Of a stretch of DNA of 64,000 bases, positions 49,318 to 59,890 are shown piece after piece. The notes beneath the pieces were generated by a model. That model searched no databases and was not told the DNA's origin. It saw nothing but the letters and a program-made list of their open reading frames with translations. Within the stretch, counting starts at the first letter, position 1. Each line of letters opens with the position of its first letter. Source of the stretch: Woronichinia naegeliana WA131 (GTDB lineage Bacteria > Cyanobacteriota > Cyanobacteriia > Cyanobacteriales > Microcystaceae); the NCBI GenBank assembly GCA_025370055.1, contig CP073041.1, forward strand, positions 4,992,272-5,056,271, written 5' to 3'. Made by a program: the position numbers and the translations under genes.

Positions 49318-49719
49318 ATGTTTTTTAAGAATGTTATATCTCGTCTATTGGCCCTAGTTCTCGTGGTTGCGATCGGTCTGATGGGCTGCTCCAGTGGTAC
49401 GGGATTAACCGGCAACTATAGCCAGGATACCTTAAAAGTGATTGAAACCTTAAGCACGGCCCTAGATTTACCCAGTGATGCGGAAAATCTCTCTGAGGTA
49501 CAATCGTCGGTTCGGGCAGAGATTAACGACTATATTTCGCGCTATCGTCGAGATGCAAGTTCGGGTAAACTACGCTCTTTTACCACCATGCAAACGGCTC
49601 TGAATTCGTTGGCCGGCTATTATACTTCCTATGGTACTCGCCCTGTGCCTGAGAAGTTGAAAAAACGTTTAAAACAAGAATTTAAACAAGCTTCTGTGGC
49701 CGTTGAACGAGGTGTTTAA
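49318..49719 (+). CDS. psb27: photosystem II assembly lipoprotein Psb27
   Basis: The 133-residue lumenal lipoprotein has signal and lipobox LMGC (21-24), then GNYSQDTLKVIETL, DLPSDAENL, YISRYRRDASSGKLRSFTTM and YYTSYGTRPVPEKLKKRL, all typical of Psb27. It binds CP43 during photosystem II assembly and repair before the manganese cluster forms. A terminator follows at 49755. Divergent to sppA with a 155-bp gap. Confidence 0.95.
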   Translation: MFFKNVISRLLALVLVVAIGLMGCSSGTGLTGNYSQDTLKVIETLSTALDLPSDAENLSEVQSSVRAEINDYISRYRRDASSGKLRSFTTMQTALNSLAGYYTSYGTRPVPEKLKKRLKQEFKQASVAVERGV

Positions 49720-49754
49720 TAACTCAATGAGTTTCGTTTTAAAGTGTGAGGGAA

Positions 49755-49778
49755 GGTTTGAGGGATCAAGCCTTTTTC
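49755..49778 (+). terminator. rho-independent terminator after psb27
   Basis: Stem GGTTTGA (49755-49761) pairs with TCAAGCC (49766-49772), loop GGGA, followed directly by a T-run. It lies 36 bp after the psb27 stop. Confidence 0.7.
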
Positions 49779-49799
49779 TTTTTCTCTGAATCGTCTATT

Positions 49800-49894
49800 T
49801 ATAGCAATGGACAGCTTGATTAATACTTTCAAACTTTTGGGGCAAGGGGCTTAAGCCCCTTGTTAACGTCCTCAGTATTGTGACGACTGCTATA
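49800..49894. repeat. 95-bp MITE-like inverted-repeat element
   Basis: Outer repeats TATAGCA (49800-49806) and TGCTATA (49888-49894) enclose a perfect 20-bp palindrome CAAGGGGCTTAAGCCCCTTG (49843-49862). This plan is common for small cyanobacterial intergenic repeats. It lies between psb27 and polA. Confidence 0.55.
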
Positions 49895-49928
49895 ACTCAA
49901 TCAATACTAAATTAATACTTGATTAATT

Positions 49929-52859
49929 ATGACTGCTTCTCCTCTACTCTTATTGATTGATGGCCATTCCCTCGCCTTTCGCGCCTATTATGCCTTTGCC
50001 ACATCTAAAAAAGGCCCGCTACGGACGGCGAGTGGGATTCCTACCAGTGTTTGTTTTGGTTTTTTAAATTCTCTCATTCAGGCGATTAATGCTCAAAAAC
50101 CTCAGGCGATCGCCATTGCCTTTGATCGACGGGAACCCACTTTTCGCCATGAAGCCGATGCAAATTATAAGGCAGATCGTCAAGCTACCCCAGAAGAATT
50201 TATCACCGATTTAGCCTATCTGCGACAACTATTAACGGCTCTAAATTTACAAATTATTACCTATGCCGGTTACGAAGCCGATGATATTTTAGGAACCCTG
50301 GCTCAACAGGGTAGTGCCGCCGGTTATCAAGTTAAAATTGTGAGCGGCGATCGCGATCTATTTCAATTAGTGGATCCTCAAAAACAAATTAATGTTCTCT
50401 ATCTCAGTCGTAATCCCTTCCAAGGCTCGGCGGGCTATAGTGAATATGATTGGGAGGCCGTGGTAGAAAAAATGGGAGTGACACCGCTACAAATTGTGGA
50501 CTATAAGGCTCTCTGTGGCGATAAATCAGATAATATTCCTGGCGTTCGCGGTATTGGCGAAAAAACGGCAGCTAAATTATTACAGCAATACGGAACCCTA
50601 GCTGGTGTTTATGACAATTTAGATAAATTATCCACAGCCATTAAAACGAAATTAGTCACTGGCAAAGCGGATGCTGAACATTCCCAACACTTAGCTCAAA
50701 TTGTCTTAGATGTTCCTTTAGAAATTAACCTAGCAGATTTTCATTTAAAAGGATTTAATCCCCAAACACTTAAGCCTCTGCTCGAACAATTAGAATTACG
50801 TACTTTTCTCGATAAGCTAAATTCTCTACATCAACAAATTGGCGGTGATAGCCTAGAAATTGCCCATCCCGCGATCGCCTCTCCATCCGATTCATCCGAA
50901 AACCAGCAATTATCTCTATTTGCTTCAACCCCTGATTCCAACACTATTCAATCCGAAGCCAAAATTGCGATCACCTCCTCTTTATTAACGCGTCTTGCTG
51001 CTATTATTCAACCTCAAATTATTGATAATCCAGAGAAATTATTAACGCTAATCCAGCAATTAGATAGCCATCAGAACCCAGATCATCCCATTGCCTGGGA
51101 TACGGAAACCACCGGACTGGATCCCTTTACTTCTCATTTGGTGGGGATTGGTTGTACCTGGGGGGAAAATGCCACTGACACAGCTTACATTCCCATTGGT
51201 CATGTTCAAGGTCAACAACTGAATTTAAACTTGGTTTTACAATCCCTGGCTCCCATTTTAGAAAGCGATCGCCATCCGAAGGTATTGCAAAATGCCAAAT
51301 TTGATCGACTGATTTTTAAACATCAAGGAATTAACCTAGCTGGCGTTGTTTTTGACACCATGTTAGCCAGCTATGTCCTGTACCCGGAGCAAAGTCATAA
51401 CCTCACCGATCTATGTCGGCGATACCTATCTGGGATTGAAGCTCTCAGTTATAAAGATCTTAATATTGCCAAGGGCAAAACCCTGGCTGATATAGAAATT
51501 AATCTAGCGGCTTACTATTGTGGCTTAGATTGTTACAGCACCTATTTATTATTTGCTAAATTAACATCAGAACTCACCCAAATTCCTGACTTAGAGCAAT
51601 TATTACAACAAATAGAATTGCCCCTAGAGCCGATTTTAGCCGAGATGGAAGATCGAGGCATTCGCATTGATCGAGACTATTTAGCTGTCCTTTCTGAGCA
51701 ATTACAACTAGATTTAAATTTAATTGAAACAGCCGCCTATGCTGAAGCCGGAGAAACTTTTAACCTAGGTTCTCCGAAACAATTAGGGGATATTTTATTT
51801 GAAAAATTGGCACTGAATCGCAAGAAATCTCGCAAAACCAAAACCGGTTATTCCACCGATCATGCCACTTTGGAAAAACTTCAGGGCGATCATCCCATTA
51901 TTGATCACATCTTGGAACATCGTACCCTTGCCAAATTAAAGTCAACCTATGTGGATGCTCTTCCTACTTTAATCAATCCCCATACTCAACGAGTTCACAC
52001 CGATTTTAATCAAACTGTCACCAGCACCGGGCGACTGTCTTCCTCCAATCCTAATCTACAAAATATTCCCATTCGCACTGAATTTTCTCGCAAAATTCGT
52101 CAGGCCTTTATTCCTCAAACTGATTGGTTATTAGTATCCGCCGATTATTCTCAAATTGAATTACGTATCTTAGCTCATCTTAGTCAGGAACCGGTGCTGT
52201 TAGAAGCCTATCGTCAAGGTGAAGATGTCCATCGGGTGACAGCAAAATTACTCTTTGAAAAGGAAGATATTTCTGCCGCGGAACGTAATTTAGGTAAGAC
52301 GATTAACTTTGGGGTAATTTATGGTATGGGAGCGCAACGATTTGCCAGGGAAGCGAATGTGAGTTCTGAAGAAGGTCGGCTTTTCATCGATCGCTATCGT
52401 CAAACCTATGCCCAGGTTTTTAATTATTTGGAAATGACCAAAAAGAAGGCGATCGCAGCAGGATTTGTCACCACGATTGTGGGCAGAAGACGTTATTTTG
52501 AATTTGTTAGTGACAGTTTACGGCAATTACGGGGCTGTGATCCCAATCAAATTGATCTCGATAGTTTAGACATTAACTATGCCGATTCCCAATTACTCAG
52601 GGCCGCAGCCAATGCGCCTATCCAAGGCTCCAGTGCCGATATTATTAAAATTGCCATGATTAATATTGCCGCTCGCTTAAAAAACTATCAAGCTCAATTA
52701 CTGTTACAAGTTCATGATGAATTGATCTTTGAAATGCCACCAACAGAGTGGGAAATTCTAGCCACAGAAATTAAGCAGGTCATGGAACAAGCAATTACTT
52801 TAACAGTACCGTTAGTTGTCGATATTCATGCCGGTAAGAATTGGATGGAGGCAAAGTAA
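49929..52859 (+). CDS. polA: DNA polymerase I
   Basis: The 976-residue product has three domains. A 5'-3' exonuclease starts LLLIDGHSLAFRAYYAF and contains YEADDILGTLA, SGDRDLFQL and GDKSDNIPGVRGIGEKTA. A 3'-5' proofreading exonuclease has IAWDTETTGLDPF (about 389) and the later YYCGLDCYST, so its catalytic acids are present. The polymerase has VSADYSQIELRILAHL (about 736), GKTINFGVIYGMGAQ and LLQVHDELIFE (about 928). It acts in Okazaki fragment processing and repair. Length is slightly above the E. coli enzyme. Confidence 0.97.
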   Translation: MTASPLLLLIDGHSLAFRAYYAFATSKKGPLRTASGIPTSVCFGFLNSLIQAINAQKPQAIAIAFDRREPTFRHEADANYKADRQATPEEFITDLAYLRQLLTALNLQIITYAGYEADDILGTLAQQGSAAGYQVKIVSGDRDLFQLVDPQKQINVLYLSRNPFQGSAGYSEYDWEAVVEKMGVTPLQIVDYKALCGDKSDNIPGVRGIGEKTAAKLLQQYGTLAGVYDNLDKLSTAIKTKLVTGKADAEHSQHLAQIVLDVPLEINLADFHLKGFNPQTLKPLLEQLELRTFLDKLNSLHQQIGGDSLEIAHPAIASPSDSSENQQLSLFASTPDSNTIQSEAKIAITSSLLTRLAAIIQPQIIDNPEKLLTLIQQLDSHQNPDHPIAWDTETTGLDPFTSHLVGIGCTWGENATDTAYIPIGHVQGQQLNLNLVLQSLAPILESDRHPKVLQNAKFDRLIFKHQGINLAGVVFDTMLASYVLYPEQSHNLTDLCRRYLSGIEALSYKDLNIAKGKTLADIEINLAAYYCGLDCYSTYLLFAKLTSELTQIPDLEQLLQQIELPLEPILAEMEDRGIRIDRDYLAVLSEQLQLDLNLIETAAYAEAGETFNLGSPKQLGDILFEKLALNRKKSRKTKTGYSTDHATLEKLQGDHPIIDHILEHRTLAKLKSTYVDALPTLINPHTQRVHTDFNQTVTSTGRLSSSNPNLQNIPIRTEFSRKIRQAFIPQTDWLLVSADYSQIELRILAHLSQEPVLLEAYRQGEDVHRVTAKLLFEKEDISAAERNLGKTINFGVIYGMGAQRFAREANVSSEEGRLFIDRYRQTYAQVFNYLEMTKKKAIAAGFVTTIVGRRRYFEFVSDSLRQLRGCDPNQIDLDSLDINYADSQLLRAAANAPIQGSSADIIKIAMINIAARLKNYQAQLLLQVHDELIFEMPPTEWEILATEIKQVMEQAITLTVPLVVDIHAGKNWMEAK

Positions 52860-52922
52860 GTATAACTTTTGCCATTCATAGAGATCCTGTAAGCTCATTG
52901 ACAAACCGATGATGGCAAATCA

Positions 52923-53423
52923 TTAGTTAATCCCAATCACATATTTGCGCCATTCCTGATTACTATTTTCCCTAGTATATTTAGAAATTTCAAATAGTAA
53001 ACTGCTATAGGGACGGCGAGGTTGGTAATTCAGGGACATATTAGCCTCCTTGGGGGTGCGATTTCCCTTTTTGACATTACAACGGACACAGGCAGTCACC
53101 AAATTTTCCCAGCTATCGTCACCGCCCCTGGAACGGGGAAGAACATGATCCAGGGTCAACTCCTCCCCTTTATAGTTGCAGTACTGGCAAGTGTGGCGAT
53201 CGCGTTCCAGCAAATTACGACGAGTCAAGGGAATCTCTTTATAGGGAACCTTGACGTACTGACGCAGACGAATGACCGTTGGGATCGGTAAATCTTGATA
53301 GATCAATTGCCCGTTATGTTCCAGTTGCTCGGCCTTACCTTTGAGCAACAAAACAACCGCCCTTCGCCAACTGGTAATGTTGAGCGGTTCATAGGAGGCA
53401 TTTAGCACTAGAACCTTGCCCAT
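52923..53423 (-). CDS. HNH endonuclease, cyanobacterial type
   Basis: The 166-residue product starts MGKVLVLNASYEPLNI and has the HNH core: CQYCNYKGEELTLDHVLPRS, GGDDSWENLVTACVRCN and KKGNRTPKEANM. Two CxxC pairs likely bind zinc. Proteins of this type are widespread single-copy genes in cyanobacteria and are not linked to an intron or intein here. Biological role unknown. Confidence 0.85.
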   Translation of the reverse strand: MGKVLVLNASYEPLNITSWRRAVVLLLKGKAEQLEHNGQLIYQDLPIPTVIRLRQYVKVPYKEIPLTRRNLLERDRHTCQYCNYKGEELTLDHVLPRSRGGDDSWENLVTACVRCNVKKGNRTPKEANMSLNYQPRRPYSSLLFEISKYTRENSNQEWRKYVIGIN

Positions 53424-53523
53424 AGGCTTATATAGCAGAGGTTAAAAAATTTCCCCTGATACTAACACATTTTCTCTAGGATATACTTGGCACGGTCATA
53501 GATTGAGATTTTCTCCCCCTTGT

Positions 53524-53642
53524 CAGCAATTCTCAGTTTTAGACACAGCGAGCCTTTTAGGGATTTAAAGAACATTTTAAAGGGGGGGGTTTGAGGCAAT
53601 CATGGGTGTACTATTGCGTTTAAAAGTCTGAAGACTCGTAAA
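53524..53642. repeat. dispersed 119-bp repeat, copy 2
   Basis: Matches 13587-13704 from CAGCAATTCTCAG through GAAGACTCGTAAA with about a dozen differences. It lies in the gap between the HNH gene and the RTX fragment; the rest of that gap (53424-53778) shows no gene. Confidence 0.75.
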
Positions 53643-53778
53643 ATGAACTTGTTAATCCCGTTGAATTTTACCCCGTATTAGGCGAACTAAAACCTGAAAC
53701 CCTTGCTACAGCGCAAATTTAGAATTGCTGATAGAAAGCGATCGCCTCTAAGTTCTCAAGCCAGCCTGTTGCACCCTG

Positions 53779-53904
53779 TTAGTTGATAGAAATATCCTCA
53801 AAGGTCAGAGCCAAATTGGGACTCAAGGTAGCAAACTGAATCGCTGCAATAGAACCATTGCCATCACTGTCAAAGAGCAATGCACCGGAGGTGGAATTGT
53901 AGAT
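53779..53904 (-). pseudogene. C-terminal end of an RTX/hemolysin-type calcium-binding protein
   Basis: The last 41 codons, ending TAA at 53779, read YNSTSGALLFDSDGNGSIAA then QFATLSPNLALTFEDISIN. This is the typical end of cyanobacterial proteins with hemolysin-type calcium-binding repeats. The frame is cut at 53904 by IS1182-like copy H; the N-terminal part is not found on the far side of the IS complex. Confidence 0.72.
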
Positions 53905-54642
53905 AGGGCTTGCTGAAAAAAGCTGAAACCTTTACGGAGAAAAATAGTAGGCGAATTAAGAACCGCTAGAATGCACGAAAATAGGGTAGAATGCCTCAAA
54001 ACCATTGCATTAAGAAGAGAGAAAGCAGATGTACCGAAAGCAACAGTACTCAATTGAAACACCAGAAAACTTGAAAAATCTGTTCGGCGGGCAGTTAGAC
54101 GAAGAAAATCGTTGGATAGAAATGTCAAAAATGATTCTTTGGGAAGAATATGAGGAAGAATATGCAAAAAACTTCACAGAAAAAAAAGGAGCCCCAGCCA
54201 AATCATTTAGAATGGCATTAGGAGCATTAATTATCAAAGAAATTTCAGGAAAAAGTGACAGAGAAACAGTAGAACAAATAAAAGAGAACCCTTATTTACA
54301 GTACTTTATAGAAATGGAAAGCTATAGTAGCAAAGAAGCATTTAATGCGTCAATGATGGTTCATTTTCGTAAAAAAATAGGAATGGAATTAATAAATAAA
54401 ATTAATAAAGAAATAGAAAAAAAAGCGACGGGTGTAGCGTCAGAAAAAAAAGAAAATGAAGGAAAGTTATTGTTAGATGCGACTTGTACACCAGCAGATA
54501 TAAAATATCCAACGGATATAGGAATATTGAATGATGCCAGAGAAAAAACAGAAAAAATAATAGATAAGCTGTATGAAGAAATAAAAGAGAAAAGGAAAGA
54601 AAAGCCGAGGACTTATAGGGAAGTGGCAAGAAAAGAGTACTT
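53905..54642 (+). mobile_element. IS1182/IS5-like element, copy H (5' part only)
   Basis: It begins with AGGGCTTGCTGAAAAA after AGAT and runs in the plus direction until copy F is inserted at 54643. The rest of H is not seen in the window. Confidence 0.9.
54029..54642 (+). pseudogene. IS1182/IS5-like transposase, 5' part (copy H)
   Basis: The first about 204 residues, with the MILWEE variant, up to VARKEYL, where copy F interrupts. The apparent tail to 54715 is translated from the end of copy F. Confidence 0.9.
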
Positions 54643-55245
54643 AGGGCTTGCTGAAAAAGTCAAAAAACGAAAGAAATGTGGGTTAGGGAAGTATGGACTG
54701 AAAAAGCATAGATAACTTATCCTTATGGAAACAAATCAAAATACAGATTTTGTTTAATCTATTGTTCCTTTCTGTCTAAAAAGGTCAACACAAATCACTC
54801 CTCACAAAAGAGAGGAAAATTAACACCATTTTTCACAAGAAAAACGACTCTACAACTTTTTACTTTTTGTTTTCTTTTTTGTCTTCTGAAGTAGAGTAGA
54901 AAGATTCATTACCAAAAAGTTCATCGCAATTACCGTTTCCGAGGTCTCAGGTAGTTTGGCCATCACTCGACCAAGACTAAATTTCCTCTTTCCCTGTCCG
55001 AATTTACCCTCAATGGCATTACGCACTCTTTCATCTGAGCGTGCCTCTTTCTTTTTTTCTTTGCTCACCTCTTTCGGCGGTCTTCCCAATCGGGGACCAC
55101 TCATTCTTATATCCCTTTCTTTACAATAAGCTCGATTCGCTTTTGTTCGATAGATTTTATCCACATGAACCGATTCCGGATAACATCCTGTTTCCCTTTT
55201 ATATTCTTCTATTCGCGCTTGTAAATCTCCCGATTCGTTGTAATT

Positions 55246-56935
55246 AGGGCTTGCTGAAAAAAGCTGAAACCTTTACGGAGAAAAATAGTAGGCGAATTAA
55301 GAACCGCTAGAATGCACGAAAATAGGGTAGAATGCCTCAAAACCATTGCATTAAGAAGAGAGAAAGCAGATGTACCGAAAGCAACAGTACTCAATTGAAA
55401 CACCAGAAAACTTGAAAAATCTGTTCGGCGGGCAGTTAGACGAAGAAAATCGTTGGATAGAAATGTCAAAAATGATTCCCTGGGAAGAATATGAGGAAGA
55501 ATATGCAAAAAACTTCACAGAAAAAAAAGGAGCCCCAGCCAAATCATTTAGAATGGCATTAGGAGCATTAATTATCAAAGAAATTTCAGGAAAAAGTGAC
55601 AGAGAAACAGTAGAACAAATAAAAGAGAACCCTTATTTACAGTACTTTATAGAAATGGAAAGCTATAGTAGCAAAGAAGCATTTAATGCGTCAATGATGG
55701 TTCATTTTCGTAAAAAAATAGGAATGGAATTAATAAATAAAATTAATAAAGAAATAGAAAAAAAAGCGACGGGTGTAGCGTCAGAAAAAAAAGAAAATGA
55801 AGGAAAGTTATTGTTAGATGCGACTTGTACACCAGCAGATATAAAATATCCAACGGATATAGGAATATTGAATGATGCCAGAGAAAAAACAGAAAAAATA
55901 ATAGATAAGCTGTATGAAGAAATAAAAGAGAAAAGGAAAGAAAAGCCGAGGACTTATAGGGAAGTGGCAAGAAAAGAGTACTTAGCCATAGCAAAAAAAC
56001 GTCGTGTGTCAAAAAAAGAAAGAAGAAAAGGAACAAAAAAACAACTAGGATATATAAAAAGAAACTTGTCTGATATAGAAAAAATGATAGAAGAGGGAGC
56101 AAAGTTAGAAAAACTAACGAAAAAAGAGCAAGAAGAGCTTGTAACGATAGGAAAAGTGTATGAGCAACAGTTAGAAATGTATGAAAAAAAGACAAATAAA
56201 GTAGAAAACAGAATTGTGAGTGTAAGCCAACCTCACGTGCGTCCAATAGTGCGTGGAAAAGCGGGAAAAGCAGTAGAGTTTGGAGCTAAAATATCGGCAA
56301 GTAATGTGAATGGCTTTGTCTTCTTAGACAAATTAAGTTGGGATAATTACAACGAATCGGGAGATTTACAAGCGCGAATAGAAGAATATAAAAGGGAAAC
56401 AGGATGTTATCCGGAATCGGTTCATGTGGATAAAATCTATCGAACAAAAGCGAATCGAGCTTATTGTAAAGAAAGGGATATAAGAATGAGTGGTCCCCGA
56501 TTGGGAAGACCGCCGAAAGAGGTGAGCAAAGAAAAAAAGAAAGAGGCACGCTCAGATGAAAGAGTGCGTAATGCCATTGAGGGTAAATTCGGACAGGGAA
56601 AGAGGAAATTTAGTCTTGGTCGAGTGATGGCCAAACTACCTGAGACCTCGGAAACGGTAATTGCGATGAACTTTTTGGTAATGAATCTTTCTACTCTACT
56701 TCAGAAGACAAAAAGTAAAAAGTTGTAGAGTCGTTTTTCTTGTGAAAAATGGTGTTAATTTTCCTCTCTTTTGTGAGGAGTGATTTGTGTTGACCTTTTT
56801 AGACAGAAAGGAACAATAGATTAAACAAAATCTGTATTTTGATTTGTTTCCATAAGGATAAGTTATCTATGCTTTTTCAGTCCATACTTCCCTAACCCAC
56901 ATTTCTTTCGTTTTTTGACTTTTTCAGCAAGCCCT
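55246..56935 (+). mobile_element. IS1182/IS5-like element, copy G
   Basis: 1690 bp, perfect ends, duplication AATT (55242-55245, 56936-56939), inserted into copy F in inverse orientation: the element has jumped into its own kind. Confidence 0.95.
55370..56728 (+). CDS. IS1182/IS5-like transposase (copy G)
   Basis: Complete 452-residue frame that appears the same as copy C (MIPWEE and YFIEM variants). Predicted active. Confidence 0.93.
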   Translation: MYRKQQYSIETPENLKNLFGGQLDEENRWIEMSKMIPWEEYEEEYAKNFTEKKGAPAKSFRMALGALIIKEISGKSDRETVEQIKENPYLQYFIEMESYSSKEAFNASMMVHFRKKIGMELINKINKEIEKKATGVASEKKENEGKLLLDATCTPADIKYPTDIGILNDAREKTEKIIDKLYEEIKEKRKEKPRTYREVARKEYLAIAKKRRVSKKERRKGTKKQLGYIKRNLSDIEKMIEEGAKLEKLTKKEQEELVTIGKVYEQQLEMYEKKTNKVENRIVSVSQPHVRPIVRGKAGKAVEFGAKISASNVNGFVFLDKLSWDNYNESGDLQARIEEYKRETGCYPESVHVDKIYRTKANRAYCKERDIRMSGPRLGRPPKEVSKEKKKEARSDERVRNAIEGKFGQGKRKFSLGRVMAKLPETSETVIAMNFLVMNLSTLLQKTKSKKL

Positions 56936-59890
56936 AATTATCCCAACTTAATTTGTCTAAGAAGACAAAGCCATTCACATTACTTGCCGATATTTTAGCT
57001 CCAAACTCTACTGCTTTTCCCGCTTTTCCACGCACTATTGGACGCACGTGAGGTTGGCTTACACTCACAATTCTGTTTTCTACTTTATTTGTCTTTTTTT
57101 CATACATTTCTAACTGTTGCTCATACACTTTTCCTATCGTTACAAGCTCTTCTTGCTCTTTTTTCGTTAGTTTTTCTAACTTTGCTCCCTCTTCTATCAT
57201 TTTTTCTATATCAGACAAGTTTCTTTTTATATATCCTAGTTGTTTTTTTGTTCCTTTTCTTCTTTCTTTTTTTGACACACGACGTTTTTTTGCTATGGCT
57301 AAGTACTCTTTTCTTGCCACTTCCCTATAAGTCCTCGGCTTTTCTTTCCTTTTCTCTTTTATTTCTTCATACAGCTTATCTATTATTTTTTCTGTTTTTT
57401 CTCTGGCATCATTCAATATTCCTATATCCGTTGGATATTTTATATCTGCTGGTGTACAAGTCGCATCTAACAAGGGTGCGACCTTTAGTTGATAAAAGCT
57501 GTTGTAATCAGGGTTCTACAGGGAACCCATATTGATCAAGTTTTGCCCAAAATTGACTCCATCGTTCCTTGGTCAATACCAAAGCTCGTAGGCTCAAAAT
57601 AATTCCTGCTCCTTTTTCCTTCCATCGCATCCCTGAACAACATAATCCAGCAATTCCAAATTCAGAATGTAGTCAAAGATACAAAAGGCTCGATGTATTT
57701 ACTGGCAAGGGTTTTGCTATGAAAATTGCCAATTAATCAACTAGGAAGAATTCGAGACAGCGAGAGAAACTGAGTCATCAAGCATAAAATCTAAAAGATG
57801 ATGCCAGCTTTCAAAGAACAGATATTTGGTCAAAGAGAGAATATCTTGAAAGAATCCCTTACGAGTGCCGCGTTGGACGCGAATTCTCTGGTAACGTTCA
57901 TCAACCAAACCTAAAACCGTGTGCAAGAGAAAAGCCAGCAAATTCAGGGTAAGCAAAACAGAGGCGAGGTGTTGTTTACCATGCCCAAAATTATGCTCTA
58001 AGTGATAGCCTCGATTTTTGAGAATATTGTGATTCTCGTTCTCAGTACGCCAACGAGTCCGTCCAGCACGACAGACATCAAGAACGATGTGAGGGGTGAG
58101 AAAATGATTGGTAATCCAACTATTGTGATAAAGAAGTTGAGCATCGGATTCGCGGTGGATTTTTAGCTCACACCAGTTAACCAACAAAGCAGGCTGTTGG
58201 TCTCGCAGGGGAATCTGATTGAGATAACGGCAGTGCCAAATCTCGAAATACTTCCCATTCCAACGTCGGTGTTGAGTGGTTTTGACTTCTCCATTAGCTT
58301 CTAAATAGTTTAACCATTCATAGAGTGTGGGATGAGAAGTCGGTAAACAGACGAAGATAAAGTTGAAATCGTGGTCGAGACAGTGCTGACAAGTGGGCTG
58401 ACGACTGTACAAGTCATCCCCTAGCAGAGTTATCTTCTGTCCCGCAAACAAACTAGCATGGTTACTTATCCAACGTTTCGCCGCATTTTGCTCACAATCT
58501 TGCTTTTCAGAACCGTCTTGAGGGGTAATAAATTCAGGGGGTAAGGAAAAAACTGATTCATGGTCTGGGGAAACAATCACGGGCAATAATGCAGTAATGG
58601 AAGTAGGTGACTTTTCCCTGTTTTGACGTTTTGGTTGAACAGCATGGACAATTTACTTTTTCCGAACTGTAGTAATTTGTCCCATCCATTGCTACTAGAA
58701 GATTTCCCCTCAATATTTCATAGGCTTTCAAGAAGGGTGTGACCTTTAGTTGATGAAGGAAAAGAAAAGTGTTAACATGAGATGAAAAGTGACAAAGAGG
58801 AAACAATGATGACAGCAAAACTAATTAATGTAGAGGGTTCAAAGATAAAAATAGAACTAACATTAGAACTCAGTCGTTCAATGTTGGATACAGAAATAAA
58901 TATTCAAAAAGGCTTAAACGAAGTAGGTTGCATCGCCAGCAAAGAAGCCTTGAAATATTTAGATACAGATGGTTCACCCTTAAAAATCGGTGAAGAAATC
59001 TGGAAGAGTAAGGGAGAGCAACCGAAAGAATATCAAACACCTTATGGTGAGGTTATAGTGAATCGTCATGTATATCAGCGTTCACCTTTGAGGAAAAACG
59101 TATTGCCCCTTAGAAAGAGAAGCAAGGATAATCATAACATCAACGCCATTATTGGCAAAACAGGTATCCTCAAAAATGTCAGGGATGGCAGGCAAAGAGG
59201 TGAAAAATGATTTATTAGAAAATCATGGTAGAAAAGTAGCGCTATCCTATATCCAAAGATTGAGTGAAGCAGTAGGAAGTGTGGTACAGGCAAAAGAAGA
59301 AGCGTGGAGTTATGCCCCGCCCAAGGAGGATAGCCAAATTGCAACAGTGGGAATAGGATTAGATGGAACCTGTATGCTGATGTGTGAGGATGGCTACCGT
59401 GAAGCAATGGTGGGAACCGTTTCCCTATACGATAGTGAAGGCGAACGTCAACCTACAATCTATCTAGGTGCGGCACCAGAGTATGGAAAAAAGAGTTTTC
59501 TAGAAAGATTAGAAAGAGAAATTGAGCGAGCGAAAAAACGTTATCCAGAGGCAACATTGGTCGGGATAGCAGACGGGGCAGAATCAAATTGGAAGTTTTT
59601 AGAAAAGCAAACGGAAGAACAGATATTAGATTTCTATCATGCCTCTGGTTACTTAGGTGCCTTGGCAGAAGCGTTGCATCCGAATACAGTGTCAAAACAA
59701 AAAGAATGGTTGACTGAAAATTGTCGAGAACTCAAGCATGAAAAAGGAAAAGCAGGAGAACTGCTAAATCTGATGAAAGAAGTCAAAGAAGAAAAAAGTC
59801 ATTCTAAGAATCTTACCGAGAAACTACAAGCGGCGATTACTTATTACGAGAATCATCAGCATCAAATGGATTATGCTGAATACTTAGAGA

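Larger units (their letters stand above)
54643..57473 (-). mobile_element. IS1182/IS5-like element, copy F, interrupted and truncated
   Basis: It starts with AGGGCTTGCTGAAAAA after ACTT (54639-54642) inside copy H, in opposite orientation to it. It is interrupted by copy G (55246-56935) and then by an ISKra4-like element at 57474; its far end is missing. Confidence 0.9.
54850..57473 (-). pseudogene. IS1182/IS5-like transposase, fragments (copy F)
   Basis: Pieces 56940-57473 (from the first catalytic block to LSWDN) and 54850-55245 (from NESGDLQA to the end) belong to one gene cut by copy G. The N-terminal 150 residues are lost at 57474. A 12-bp insertion adds four residues (TKKK) near the C-terminus. 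Confidence 0.9.
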
